Shown: positions 1 through 8,853 of the stretch, piece after piece
Position numbering within the stretch: the stretch's first letter is position 1
Layout: every line of letters begins with the position of its first letter
From: Chitinophaga rhizosphaerae
GTDB lineage: Bacteria > Bacteroidota > Bacteroidia > Chitinophagales > Chitinophagaceae
DNA length: 64,000 bases
Assembly: GCF_003958645.1 (NCBI RefSeq)
Contig: NZ_RXLO01000016.1
Location: 1 to 64,000 of the forward strand
Reading direction: 5' to 3'
Notes under the pieces: generated by a model
Database searches by the model: none
The model's input: only the letters and a program-made list of their open reading frames with translations
What the model was told of the DNA's origin: nothing
Made by a program: the position numbers and the translations under genes

Positions 1-67
1 ATTCGAGTATGCCGGCTGGCAAAAGAAGTTCGATGAGTTGTTTATAGTTCTGGTCCACGGAGATCAT
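1..67 (-). CDS. Partial transposase N-terminal region (ISAon1-like), runs off the window edge
   Basis: Only the first 22 codons are visible, starting at the ATG at 67-65 on the minus strand and reading MISVDQNYKQLIELLLPAGI before the window ends. The pattern of a short amphipathic helix followed by LLLPAGILE resembles the N-terminal helper region of ISAon1-family transposases, which are common in Bacteroidota. I recognise this from general similarity only. The neighbourhood (AT-rich DNA, small orphan genes) fits a mobile-element end. The rest of the gene lies outside the window, so intactness cannot be judged. Confidence 0.45.
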   Translation of the reverse strand, partial: MISVDQNYKQLIELLLPAGILE

Positions 68-253
68 AGATATAGCATGCAAAACAAAGCATTTTTTACT
101 CTTTCCCCCAACTTTTCAACTTGATCCCCAACCCCTAATCTATAGTTTGTCAAGTCTTTAGCATAGGTTCGAATCCATTTAAACCAATTCTTAGGTATCA
201 GGGTTATATTATTGGCTTCTTAACTTAATCCTTCCAAAAAAAGATAAAATTCT

Positions 254-448
254 ATGACAAAGTACTTTGACGAAACGCCTTTTTCTTTTGATGATGAACC
301 AATTTATAGGATGTCGCCTGAAGAACTCCGGGGATTTCCTGGTTGGGAGCATTATAATGATGAAGAAGCAAATGAAATTATTGATTCGCTAGAAAAGTTT
401 GCTAATATTCTTCATGAAATTATTGTACAACGGAATGTTACTGAGTAA
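254..448 (+). CDS. Small acidic hypothetical protein (64 aa)
   Basis: Sixty-four residues, strongly acidic, with the stretch YRMSPEELRGFPGWEHYNDE followed by a predicted helix around residues 40-58. There is no signal peptide or membrane segment. It begins at an ATG in AT-rich DNA and its last codons overlap the ATG of a second short reading frame at 435, an arrangement typical of translational coupling. I do not recognise the family. The composition and the position beside a transposase fragment suggest an accessory gene carried by a mobile element. Confidence 0.55.
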   Translation: MTKYFDETPFSFDDEPIYRMSPEELRGFPGWEHYNDEEANEIIDSLEKFANILHEIIVQRNVTE

Positions 449-569
449 TTTGAGTAAATGGTCATCGCAGCTCCTCCGCAGCTTGGACAAAGAGGCTCCA
501 TCAATCGAAGCTTTTGGGCACAGTGTTGACGCATTGATGATAATTTCCCAAGAGGTACCATTCAACTAA
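435..569 (+). CDS. Possible 44-aa protein overlapping the preceding gene
   Basis: An ATG at 435 lies inside the last five codons of the 64-aa gene, in another frame, and opens a 44-codon frame starting MLLSNLSKWSSQLL and ending SQEVPFN at 567-569. The composition looks protein-like (balanced charged and hydrophobic residues, no low complexity). It could be a coupled partner of the upstream gene, or the displaced 3' end of a once longer protein after a frameshift. Its function is unknown and expression is uncertain. Confidence 0.35.
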   Translation: MLLSNLSKWSSQLLRSLDKEAPSIEAFGHSVDALMIISQEVPFN

Positions 570-604
570 TACTAATTGCTGTAAATTGGTAATTTGTATT
601 TGCA

Positions 605-976
605 CTAACTGCTAATAATTCTCACGACACCCAAATCCTTCCTCATCGCTTCTTTTAAATCACGGAACACTTTAGGGCGGTCGGGATGAACAGTATCATT
701 AACTGGATTTGTTTCAAAAAAGCGCATACAAAGAAAGATTACTTGCGCTGATCCTACGAGCTCTATTCTATTTATCCAATGAGCTAGGTAGGCACCCGTT
801 TCAGGAGTTTGTTCGACATCGGACTTCTGTATTGCATCTAAAAATCCAATATAGCACTCTTTTTTTTCCTGAAAATTTCGCTTCCTAATTTCCGCCTGAT
901 GGGAAATCCAAGCCTGTATAAGTGCAGTTACAATAGCCCCAAGACCAAATGCAGATATAAATTGAATAAAGTCCAT
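605..976 (-). CDS. Hypothetical membrane-anchored protein (123 aa)
   Basis: Residues 1-23 form one hydrophobic segment (FIQFISAFGLGAIVTALIQ), followed directly by a basic, helical, probably cytoplasmic stretch (HQAEIRKRNFQEKKECYIGF). This single N-terminal anchor with a short helical cytosolic domain is seen in many uncharacterised proteins of defence or accessory islands, but no family can be named. The gene stands alone between intergenic spacers and its base composition is as AT-rich as its neighbours, consistent with recent transfer. Confidence 0.6.
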   Translation of the reverse strand: MDFIQFISAFGLGAIVTALIQAWISHQAEIRKRNFQEKKECYIGFLDAIQKSDVEQTPETGAYLAHWINRIELVGSAQVIFLCMRFFETNPVNDTVHPDRPKVFRDLKEAMRKDLGVVRIISS

Positions 977-1180
977 CGAATATTATTGAATTAAGACTGT
1001 TGTAACTAGAGTTGTAATTATAAATAAAGCACATATAATTCTAACGATTAGTAATTATAGGCGTAATGGATTAGCGGAACAGATCTATTTTTGATTTATG
1101 GAGTGGTTCTCCAGGAAAATGAGGTAGTTTATATCATCCATAACGCTTTTTGTTCAGGAGGAATGCATCAGGTCAAGTTG

Positions 1181-1915
1181 TTAAATGCTTTCCCATACGT
1201 CAGACAACGATATCTCAATGGGTTGCTGATCCCTATAATAAACATTCACAACTCCCAAATAAGAAGGGTTGGCAATTTTATTAATACCCTTTACTATATC
1301 CTCAAAAATCTCTTCGCGATAATCCAAATCTAATCCCCAAAATATTCTAGACGTTAAAAACATTGAAAATGGAAATGATATTCTCAATACGTTGCGATTA
1401 TCCTTTGGTTTAGTTTGCTTTAAAAGTTCTTTAGCAGTATTAATTGGAGAAACCCATATGTGGCTTCTCCAAGTACGTTCATCAGGAAACTTCAACGGTA
1501 GTTCCTGACCATTCGTATTTGTGTATAGTAGTAGGTGCGAATAAGGGGCACCGCTCCAAATGCGATTTAATTGATCAATATTCATTGATTCAAAGCTATT
1601 GGAATTGAAATCACGTTTTGCTTCAAGACAAGCAACCCCTTTTAGGATCTCCCCGGATGAAAATTGTATGGTTATCAATAATGCGATGTCGCCAAGTCTA
1701 TTTTCTTGCCTACCTCTATTTTTGAAAGATTGCCAGTTTACAATTTTTGACCAGCCGTCAAATCGTATTATTTTATTGCTAAAGAGTTGCCGCAACTTTT
1801 GCATTAATTGATAGGAAATGTGATCTTCATCCCATTCATAGGGAAGAGAATTAGTACATATTTCATTGAAAATGCTTTCAAGATGCTCTACGGCTTGCCT
1901 CATTGGATTTGACAC
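1181..1915 (-). CDS. Hypothetical protein with a PD-(D/E)XK nuclease-like core
   Basis: A 244-residue soluble protein. Around residues 74-105 it contains RLGDIALLITIQF, then about a dozen residues later ACLEAKRDF, which matches the Asp ... Glu-X-Lys spacing of PD-(D/E)XK nucleases; a Gln-containing helix (NIDQLNRIW) follows. Such cores occur in restriction enzymes and anti-phage proteins. I cannot name the family, and no methyltransferase partner is visible. The gene is AT-rich and sits within the acquired-looking block, in line with a defence role, but this is inference. Confidence 0.5.
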   Translation of the reverse strand: MSNPMRQAVEHLESIFNEICTNSLPYEWDEDHISYQLMQKLRQLFSNKIIRFDGWSKIVNWQSFKNRGRQENRLGDIALLITIQFSSGEILKGVACLEAKRDFNSNSFESMNIDQLNRIWSGAPYSHLLLYTNTNGQELPLKFPDERTWRSHIWVSPINTAKELLKQTKPKDNRNVLRISFPFSMFLTSRIFWGLDLDYREEIFEDIVKGINKIANPSYLGVVNVYYRDQQPIEISLSDVWESI

Positions 1916-2019
1916 GAGGTGTTTGATATCGGTAAATATATGGTAAAGAAGCCTAGAAAAACAGTAAAAATTATATATATTGATAATGTGTGTCGATCAC
2001 TAGTTTACTAAATTGTGTT

Positions 2020-2127
2020 ATGTGTCTGGATGATCTTACTATTTACCCGAATTGAGTTAGATAGACATCAATCTGGCGCAAATCTTCCAGAATTCGGTTA
2101 GAAATTTGTCCAGTCATCCCGACACAT
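2020..2127. repeat. Imperfect inverted repeat, IS-end or MITE-like remnant
   Basis: The 14 bases at 2020-2033 (ATGTGTCTGGATGA) match the reverse complement of 2114-2127 at 13 of 14 positions, enclosing about 80 bp that itself holds shorter complementary arms (CCGAATT and AATTCGG). No coding frame is apparent. It lies in the 302-base gap between the AT-rich block and the GC-rich chromosome, as expected for the end of an insertion sequence or a short non-autonomous element. Nothing else is evident in the 1916-2128 gap. Confidence 0.4.
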
Positions 2128-2128
2128 C

Positions 2129-2156
2129 AAAAGCCCACGCAGTCGCGTGGGCTTTT
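2129..2156 (-). terminator. Strong intrinsic terminator hairpin
   Basis: A perfect 12-bp stem (AAAAGCCCACGC with GCGTGGGCTTTT) around a 4-base loop, with T-rich flanks on both strands. It lies downstream of the minus-strand DUF1826 gene and would end that transcript; the symmetry would also stop transcription entering from the AT-rich side. Confidence 0.8.
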
Positions 2157-2217
2157 GTATTTTAACCCGGCCGGAAAAACTTCAGCCCCGCGAAATACGG
2201 ATCCTGGAAAACGCAGC

Positions 2218-2916
2218 TCAGCAGATCATCAACAACCTTTTCCGCCCGGATTTTTCTTCCGGCGCCCGGTGCAGACAGGGGAGGACACGGCTTTCTGGAT
2301 GATCGACGGCCAATCGCCATAAGTTCCCGACGCCCAGGTTTACGGGGCGCGCACCCGGCAGAGGCTGATAGTGCAGGTCGAAGAAATTGTCGCTTAAAAA
2401 TGTTTCGAAACCTGCTTCCGGCCCGTCATACAGCTTTTTAAGCGCATCCCGGACAGCAGGGATCAGCACTTTTTGCTCGCCTTGCGAATTGGGCAATATT
2501 TCACTGGGATCGCCATGGTAGGTACATAAAAAGGTGTCGGTGGGAATGGGGGAACGGTCTACATGAAACGAATAAACATCGGTGGGGAAAAACGTCAGGC
2601 CTTCGTCCCGGTCGTAGTGTAAGATCACATTCAGGACCGGCGACGCGCCATGTGCTTTCAATAATTGCCAGTCCTGCAACAGTATTTCCCGCGCAAGTTG
2701 CCCCTGTTCGCTCAATTGCAGTCCGCACAGTTCATCGTATCCGATCTCGGTGATATTTCCACGGGGCATAATCTTTTCCACGATCTCCGAAAAATCACCT
2801 GTCAGACCGCGTGACCAGCAAATGGCATTGACGGTTCCATCAAACGGCGCAGCAACCAGCTCCCGGAAATTCGTGACGTATCGAATTTGGTTATTTGTAT
2901 GAGATAAATCTGTCAT
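2218..2916 (-). CDS. DUF1826-like protein
   Basis: The preferred start is the ATG at 2916, giving MTDLSHTNNQIRYV and 232 residues; an in-frame ATG 18 bases upstream and a further one at 3036 are possible but the added residues look non-native. The second half carries DVYSFHVDRSPIPTDTFLCTYHGDPSE and, near the C-terminus, PCLHRAPEE, which resemble the conserved His/Asp and 'LCTY.GP' and 'HRSP' blocks of DUF1826. Members of that family often sit near zinc-homeostasis genes; no such gene is adjacent here. Biochemical role unknown. Confidence 0.6.
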   Translation of the reverse strand: MTDLSHTNNQIRYVTNFRELVAAPFDGTVNAICWSRGLTGDFSEIVEKIMPRGNITEIGYDELCGLQLSEQGQLAREILLQDWQLLKAHGASPVLNVILHYDRDEGLTFFPTDVYSFHVDRSPIPTDTFLCTYHGDPSEILPNSQGEQKVLIPAVRDALKKLYDGPEAGFETFLSDNFFDLHYQPLPGARPVNLGVGNLWRLAVDHPESRVLPCLHRAPEEKSGRKRLLMIC

Positions 2917-3138
2917 ATTGGTCGGCGTAAACATTTGACAGCGAAGTACTGCTTTTTTGGTTAAAACGGGTACATCCAGATGACGGAACGTTGAAAAGAT
3001 AAAGAAGGTATTCCGGCCAGGTTGCCGGATGCGCATGGAAAACTCGTCTGGAACCAGGGTTCCATCGCCATGAACGGCGAACTTATCTTCAGCGGTTTCC
3101 GCATTCTCAGTTTGTACGGCGAATAGGAGAGGCGGCCC

Positions 3139-5124
3139 TTACGATGCGATATCTTCCTGCGGCACAACACCCACCGCCGCTCCGGTGGTATCGAACTCCA
3201 GGTAAATGCTCACCCCCTCGTTCGGATAAGCCTCTATTTCCATCGTGCCGTTCAGCGCCTTGGCCCGCGAGGCAAGGCTTTGCAGGCCCATGCCCGCGCC
3301 GCCGGTTTCGTCTTTCAGGAAACCTTTGCCATCGTCTTCTACGGTGATGGACAGCAGGTTATCCTGGTGGTTCAGTTGAACGATGGCGTTGCCCGCTCCG
3401 GAATGTTTGATGATATTATTGAGCAGTTCCTGCACGATCCGGTATACCGACAGCTCGAACCCGCCGTCGAACCGCGTGGCCTGGCCCCAGGAATCATACT
3501 GGATCTTCAGCGTATGGCTGCTGATGTTCGCGCAATAGCGCCGCAGGGCTTCGTGGAGGCCGTACAGCATCAGGATTTCGGGCATGAGGTTGTGCGAGGT
3601 TTTACGGACTTCGACGGTAGCGTCGTCCAGCAATTTTACGGTTTGCAGGTAATCCTCCGTTCTTTCCACCTGCTGCTGCAGGTGCACCATGCTGCTGAGG
3701 TGCATTTTAGCCGCGGCCAGCATGCCCGCGATACCGTCGTGCAGGTCTTTGGCGATGCGGCTCCGTTCTTTCTCCTCGCCCTTCATCAGCGCCTGCAGCA
3801 TTTCGATTTCCTGCTGCTTTGCCAGGGATTCCAGTTTGAGGGCGAAAGACTTTTTGCGGTTGCGGTTCCGGATAAACAATACGGTGGCGATCAACAGGGC
3901 AATCAACAACCCGACGAGCGCGTACAGCATATTACGGTTGCTTTTTTCCAGCGCCAGGTCTTTTTGCGCCAGTTGCAACTGTTTCTCGGAAAGTGCTTTT
4001 TCCTTTTGTGCCCATTGGAAACGGGATTCGATTTCGGTGATCGTCCGGGTATTCTGCCGGGCGTAAAAGGAATCCTTGAATGCGCTGTAACGCTGGTTGT
4101 ACAAATAGGCCTCCCTGTAATTGCCCTTCAGGTATTCCAACTGCGACAGCCGGTCATATATACTGAATAGGTGGAAAAGGCTCGTATCCGCCTCTGCTTT
4201 CTGCTTCAGCGTGTTCAGCACCAGGCCCTGGTTCTTATAGTCCTTTTTCAGCAGGTATGCGTCCGCCAGCTCCAGCCCGGCCGCGATGTAATTGGCGGGA
4301 TCGATTTCCGCCGAATACCGCATAGATATTTTCGCCGCTGCGATGGCGGAATCGGGCTGGTTGAGCTTGGCCCAGGCGGCAGCCAGGTGGGAATACGCCT
4401 TTATGATCAGGATGGGGTCTTCCTGCTGCGGCAAATACCGCATGGCTTTTTTCGCCGCTTCCAGCGCGCCGGGGTAATCCTTACATTGGTTGAGGACATA
4501 ACTAAGCCCGGTATGCGCCGTAACGATATAATCGCTGTCATTGATGGCCGTGGCGAGTTCCACCGCTTTGCGGGAATAGGAAACGGCTTTGGTCAGCTCG
4601 CGCCTGTTGGCAAAACCCGTTCCCACGTTTTCATACAGCCGCGCCAGTTTGCCGGGCTCGGATTTGGTCCTTTCCAGCAATTCGACACCTTTCAGCAGGT
4701 AATGCAGGGCGCTGTCGCCCTGGCCCAGTATGTCGAAATTGTAGCCCATATTGATGTAGCAGAGGATGATCCCGCGCGTCCGGTTGATCCGTTCAAAGTG
4801 CGTGAGCGCCATCTGCGCATAGTCGATCCCTTCCCGGTTGCGGCCTTCATGGCCCGCGAGGTATCCCAGCCTGGCGTAGCTCGATCCCATCCCGTAATCG
4901 TACCCGATGCGGGAACTCCGTTCCAGCGTGATATGCAATATTTCCTTAGCCTTCGGATTATCGAAATTGATAAGGTCCACGGCATAACCCATGAGCGCAT
5001 TGATCCCGGCCGTATCATTGGCCTGTGCGATCAATTGTGTAAGTTCCGGCTTTTGACCCTGCGCGAACAGGAAGGAAAGGCTCATAAAAAATAAAACGGG
5101 AAGCGCGATACATTTCTTTATCAT
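3139..5124 (-). CDS. TPR-type sensor histidine kinase (HisKA_3), orphan
   Basis: A 661-residue kinase. An N-terminal signal peptide (residues 1-22) is followed by tandem TPR-like helices to about residue 370, a coiled-coil, one membrane segment (LYALVGLLIALLIATVLFI, about 400-418), then the dimerisation/phosphoacceptor motif RSRIAKDLHDGIAG and an HATPase_c domain with N box ELLNNIIKHSG, DDGKGF and GMGLQSLASRA. It would sense a periplasmic or envelope cue and phosphorylate a NarL-type regulator, but none is adjacent. It is related in architecture to the kinase at 17201-19390. The gene is preceded by an OmpA gene in the same direction, with a terminator between. Confidence 0.92.
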   Translation of the reverse strand: MIKKCIALPVLFFMSLSFLFAQGQKPELTQLIAQANDTAGINALMGYAVDLINFDNPKAKEILHITLERSSRIGYDYGMGSSYARLGYLAGHEGRNREGIDYAQMALTHFERINRTRGIILCYINMGYNFDILGQGDSALHYLLKGVELLERTKSEPGKLARLYENVGTGFANRRELTKAVSYSRKAVELATAINDSDYIVTAHTGLSYVLNQCKDYPGALEAAKKAMRYLPQQEDPILIIKAYSHLAAAWAKLNQPDSAIAAAKISMRYSAEIDPANYIAAGLELADAYLLKKDYKNQGLVLNTLKQKAEADTSLFHLFSIYDRLSQLEYLKGNYREAYLYNQRYSAFKDSFYARQNTRTITEIESRFQWAQKEKALSEKQLQLAQKDLALEKSNRNMLYALVGLLIALLIATVLFIRNRNRKKSFALKLESLAKQQEIEMLQALMKGEEKERSRIAKDLHDGIAGMLAAAKMHLSSMVHLQQQVERTEDYLQTVKLLDDATVEVRKTSHNLMPEILMLYGLHEALRRYCANISSHTLKIQYDSWGQATRFDGGFELSVYRIVQELLNNIIKHSGAGNAIVQLNHQDNLLSITVEDDGKGFLKDETGGAGMGLQSLASRAKALNGTMEIEAYPNEGVSIYLEFDTTGAAVGVVPQEDIAS

Positions 5125-5194
5125 ATTGGGGTGGTCGATATAGATGGCTAAAATAAAAATTATTTCCTGCTGCTGCGGAATTTCTTACATGCCA

Positions 5195-5228
5195 AAGGTC
5201 TTTGCAGGACGAATCCCGCAAAGACCTT
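5195..5228 (-). terminator. Putative terminator after the OmpA gene
   Basis: An 11-bp perfect stem (AAGGTCTTTGC with GCAAAGACCTT) with a 12-base loop lies 24 bp beyond the stop of the minus-strand OmpA gene. The T-run after it is short (TTTGG), so termination may be partial and allow some read-through into the kinase gene. Confidence 0.55.
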
Positions 5229-5251
5229 GCATCTTATAACCCATAATCGGT

Positions 5252-6559
5252 TTACAGTTTGATGAATTCCACCCGCCGGTTGCTGGCTTTTCCTTCTTTG
5301 GTATTGTTATCGGCCACGGGTTGCGATTCGCCGAGCCCGTCGGTTACCATGCGCGCAGCAGCAATGCCGTATTCGGTTTGCAACGCCGCCTGCACCGCTT
5401 TGGCGCGCCGTTTAGACAGGTCGGTGTTTTGCGCGGCATCGCCGTCGCTGTCGGTATGACCGGTGATCTTTACCCTGACGGTCGCATTTTCCTGCAAAAC
5501 CGCGGCAATTCCCTTGAGCACGCCGGCGCTTTCGGGCCTGATCCTGTCGGAATTGACGTCGAACAGGATGCCAGTGGTAACGAGTTTCCCTTCCGTGATG
5601 AGCTTGCTCCGCATATCCGGCGTGCCTTCCGCTACCTTGATGTTGGAAATGAACATCCCCAGCTGGTCTTCCGTGTACAGCGATGATTCCAGGCTCAGTC
5701 CCACGCGGTTGAAGGTGGATTTGGGAGGAACGGCCTGGGGGATGTCGAACACTTTTTCGCCGTTAATCCAATACCGGATGCGTTCTTTCTGTACCCAAAC
5801 CGAGATGTGCAGCGGTTTCCCGTCATTGTCCGACGAAATTTTCAGTTCTTTCGCCTGGTTCGAAAAATATTCCGCGCCTTTCGCATAGCTTTTCAGGGAA
5901 ACGCTGAGGGGTTTTCCCGCGCCGGCAGCGGCGAGCACGAGCGCGACCTCATGTGCTGCGTCCTGGTTCACGACGTAGGAGCGGGGCGATCGCTCACCGG
6001 GTGCGAGGTCGAGCAGTTTCAATTCCAGTTCCGGGTACACATATCCGCCTTCATCGCCGAATTGCAATACCAGGTCGGCTTCCAGCGTGAAGTTTTCCGG
6101 AAGCCTGCCGGCAGCGGGCGATGTGAACCGGCTGGCGGGGAAGAGGCGCATCCAGTTGCCGGGGAGCTTGTCGATGGTCACGGTTTCGCCGCGGTTGTTG
6201 GTGGTCCATTTCAGGGGAAGCTCGCCGATGGCGTCTCCTGCGAAATCTTCCGTATAAACGATCCGTTCCCCGGGAATGAAATCGAATTTGCTGTAGCTTT
6301 TCAGGCCGGTATTCGGTTTGCCTGCGTCTTGCGCTACGGGTTGCGCGGCTTTTTCCTTTTCGGTTTTCTGTTTTTTGGCAGGCTGTTTCAACTGGCCGTC
6401 CACTTCTTCTTCGGCTTTGTCCATCGATTGATCGATAGCGCCGTCTACGCGGCGTTCGGCCCTGGCTTCGGCTTTCTGTTTGATTTTATCCAGGATGGCC
6501 GACTGGGAAAATACCGCCAGTGGCATATGCAGGAGTGCGATGAATACGGATTTTTTCAT
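5252..6559 (-). CDS. OmpA-family outer membrane/peptidoglycan-associated protein
   Basis: 435 residues. Signal peptide at 1-19 (LLHMPLAVFSQS), a highly charged Lys/Glu/Ala helical stretch to about residue 90, a central beta-rich region resembling a concanavalin/laminin-type sandwich (about 95-310), and a C-terminal OmpA domain beginning ILFDVNSDRIRPES, with TGHTDSDGD and SNRRVEFIKL, which binds peptidoglycan. The same three-part architecture recurs at 15149-16441, including the closing RRVEF-KL. The protein probably tethers the outer membrane to the cell wall; the ligand of the middle domain is unknown. Confidence 0.85.
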   Translation of the reverse strand: MKKSVFIALLHMPLAVFSQSAILDKIKQKAEARAERRVDGAIDQSMDKAEEEVDGQLKQPAKKQKTEKEKAAQPVAQDAGKPNTGLKSYSKFDFIPGERIVYTEDFAGDAIGELPLKWTTNNRGETVTIDKLPGNWMRLFPASRFTSPAAGRLPENFTLEADLVLQFGDEGGYVYPELELKLLDLAPGERSPRSYVVNQDAAHEVALVLAAAGAGKPLSVSLKSYAKGAEYFSNQAKELKISSDNDGKPLHISVWVQKERIRYWINGEKVFDIPQAVPPKSTFNRVGLSLESSLYTEDQLGMFISNIKVAEGTPDMRSKLITEGKLVTTGILFDVNSDRIRPESAGVLKGIAAVLQENATVRVKITGHTDSDGDAAQNTDLSKRRAKAVQAALQTEYGIAAARMVTDGLGESQPVADNNTKEGKASNRRVEFIKL

Positions 6560-6668
6560 GTTGATGATGATTTATGCGGCAAAGTAACCGCATCCCGCTT
6601 CGCTGGAAATCAGCAGAAAGAGGGAGATATGGAACTGCGTGATTTACGTAGACAGGTTGGCACGTGCC

Positions 6669-7958
6669 TTACCAGTGGCGCTGTACCTTGAACGTACCAT
6701 TAATATTGCCGGTCTTGATCTGTTGGCCGTTCTCCCTGTCCAGCAGGCCCGCTTTGCCGATAAAAAATGTTCCGCTGATGTATTTCGTCCCGTTTTCCTC
6801 GGTTTCCGCTACATGCAGGAACCCGGCGCTGTCGAACGTTCGCAGGCCATCGTCGAAAATGGAGATCCACATCCGCCGGAAATCGGGTTCGTCATATTCG
6901 AAGTTCACGTCTGTCCGGTCTTCATCGTACATCGACCAGAAGTGCATGCCGTCCGATTTCATTTTATCGTTTTCCGGCCATTGGAAAACGATCTGCGGCA
7001 TGTCTTCGGAAGAGCGGATGTTGCTCATGCTGAACCGGAAAAGTTCGTCCATTTTCACGGCCCGGCCGGGGTACGACTGCCACTCGCCGCCGTCGATGCT
7101 GATATGGATACCTTCGGTAACGATGTTGATGGTGCTGATCAGCAATGCCTGTTTCCCGAAGACGTTCAGTTCGACCGAGATGGTGGCGGTGGAATGGGCG
7201 GGGGCGGATGCAGGTGCGGTGTAGACGGCTTCCGAGCCTTTCGTTTCCAGTTTCCCGGGGCCGTGGAGCGTCCATTTCACGATGTATTGTTTCTCGATCA
7301 GCATGGGCTGGCCGGTGCCGGCGTTCGGGAGGGAGAGCGGTGCGAGCCAGTCGCCCACGTCGGGAAAAACATATCGCAAAGCCTTCAGGGTAACGGTTTT
7401 GCCAGCGCCGAGCGTTTTGGTCACGGGCGAGAGCTCCATCGATGCGATGAGCGCCCAGTCGCTGAAATGGTCGGTTTGAACGGAGATCGTTTTGGTGATG
7501 GTGTCTTTTGTTGTTTTGCCGGTACATACCCATTCGCCGCTGTCTTTCTGGAAGGCGATCTCCGGCGCGAGCGCGCTACCGAGATTGCCGTTGTATTTCC
7601 AGTATTTAAACCGGACGGTTACACTTTTTTTGAAGTTATGCCCGTGCGGTGTCAGGCGGTAGCTTTTCCCGACGGGACGGGTTGCCGTGTGGCGCAGCGG
7701 CTGGATGCCGATCTCGGTATCGTTTGTCAGTGCGCCGGGCGGGATTTCGATTTCGAGGAGGCCGTCGGCACTGGTGACCGTTCCGCCGGCGGAACCGATC
7801 ATTTCCGTATAGTTCTCGCCGACAGGCGTGCCTTTCGGTTGTTGGGTGACGATGCCCTGTTGCTGCTGCAGTGGCGGATCATTGGGTTTTTTCGTGCAGG
7901 AAGCCCCGCCGGTAAAAAGGAATAGCAGCAGGTAGGGGAAAGCATTTGATTGGAACAT
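6669..7958 (-). CDS. Lipoprotein with a ZU5-like domain
   Basis: Started at the ATG at 7958, which gives the lipoprotein signal MFQSNAFPYLLLFLFTGGASC with Cys at the expected lipobox position; the upstream in-frame ATG at 7994 only adds residues before it. Near residue 50 the run SAGGTVTSADGLLEIEIPPG and the following beta-strand pattern resemble ZU5 domains, which mediate protein contacts. The remaining 300 residues are beta-rich and unassigned, ending in a segment with TGNINGTFKVQRHW. It likely faces the periplasm or cell surface. The gene is the most upstream member of the OmpA/kinase cluster. Confidence 0.65.
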   Translation of the reverse strand: MFQSNAFPYLLLFLFTGGASCTKKPNDPPLQQQQGIVTQQPKGTPVGENYTEMIGSAGGTVTSADGLLEIEIPPGALTNDTEIGIQPLRHTATRPVGKSYRLTPHGHNFKKSVTVRFKYWKYNGNLGSALAPEIAFQKDSGEWVCTGKTTKDTITKTISVQTDHFSDWALIASMELSPVTKTLGAGKTVTLKALRYVFPDVGDWLAPLSLPNAGTGQPMLIEKQYIVKWTLHGPGKLETKGSEAVYTAPASAPAHSTATISVELNVFGKQALLISTINIVTEGIHISIDGGEWQSYPGRAVKMDELFRFSMSNIRSSEDMPQIVFQWPENDKMKSDGMHFWSMYDEDRTDVNFEYDEPDFRRMWISIFDDGLRTFDSAGFLHVAETEENGTKYISGTFFIGKAGLLDRENGQQIKTGNINGTFKVQRHW

Positions 7959-8057
7959 AACTGGCTTTTTAACAGACGGCAAAACTATGGCCATCGGTTT
8001 TCGCCCAGCTACGCAAAAACACGGAGATTGAAATGTGAGTAAGTTCCGGTAGGAGGA

Positions 8058-8765
8058 TTAGTGGAAGTCGGCGATCCGGATCAGTTTGTTGACGTCGTGC
8101 ACGATGATCTTGCGGCCTTTCGTTTCGAGGATCCCTTCTTCCTTGAGCTCCGTCAGCATCCTGACCACGCTTTCGCGGGTGGCGCCGACGAGGCTGGCGA
8201 GATCGTCGCGGCTCAGGGTGATGGTGACGGGCATGCCGGGCGAGAAATCCACTTTGTATTTTTCGCGGAGCACGATCAGTTGGAGGGCGAGCCTTTGGCG
8301 CGCGGGTTTCTGGGCAAAGAGGCTCACTGCATTGGCCAGCACGCCGAATTCGTGGCTGAGGGTTTTCAGGAGCCGCCGGCTCAGTACGGGCGAGCGGTCG
8401 AGGATGTCGAGGAAATCTTCTTTGGGGATGAAGGCGACCCTGCTTTTTTCCAATGCAGCGGCGGAATCGGGGTACCGCTCTTCCGACAGCACGGCATGAT
8501 ATCCCATCAGTTCGCCGGTATTGGCCACGTAGATGATCTGCTCCCTGCCGGCGGAATCCACCTTGAATTTCTTGATCTTCCCTTCCACGATAAAGAAAAT
8601 CCCCTGCGGGAAGCCGCCTTCCCGGAAAATGACCTCTCCTTTGCCGTAGACCTGCTCCAGCCGGTGCGCCATGAGCCCTTTCAGGTCGCCCTCCGGCAAC
8701 CCGGCCAGGATCGATTCCCGCCTGAAATTCCATTTGTCTATCGGAAAAATGCCTTTTATGCTCAT
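8058..8765 (-). CDS. Crp/Fnr-family transcriptional regulator
   Basis: 235 residues from the ATG at 8765 (MSIKGIFPIDKWNF); the longer frame to 8831 has an unlikely extension. The N-terminal cyclic-nucleotide-binding fold is visible (GEVIFREGGFPQGIFFIVEG, GELMGYHAVLSEERYPDSA) and the C-terminal winged helix reads TLSRDDLASLVGATRESVVRML, the typical Crp recognition helix. It lacks the Cys cluster of Fnr oxygen sensors, so it responds to another signal. It is transcribed divergently from the methyltransferase gene at 8888. Confidence 0.9.
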   Translation of the reverse strand: MSIKGIFPIDKWNFRRESILAGLPEGDLKGLMAHRLEQVYGKGEVIFREGGFPQGIFFIVEGKIKKFKVDSAGREQIIYVANTGELMGYHAVLSEERYPDSAAALEKSRVAFIPKEDFLDILDRSPVLSRRLLKTLSHEFGVLANAVSLFAQKPARQRLALQLIVLREKYKVDFSPGMPVTITLSRDDLASLVGATRESVVRMLTELKEEGILETKGRKIIVHDVNKLIRIADFH

Positions 8766-8853
8766 CGTACGGCGAATGTATCGCTTTAACGGAAAGTGAT
8801 AAAATGCAATTTTTGGATTGACCTGGCGCACTGGAACCTCCGGAAATCTGTCT

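Noticed and set aside
165..180. GGTTCGAATCC resembles a tRNA T-loop
   Set aside because: The flanking bases do not form the T-stem or acceptor stem, and no anticodon arm is nearby.
1091..1333. 80-aa plus-strand frame
   Set aside because: Mostly antisense to the nuclease-like gene, with composition not typical of a protein.
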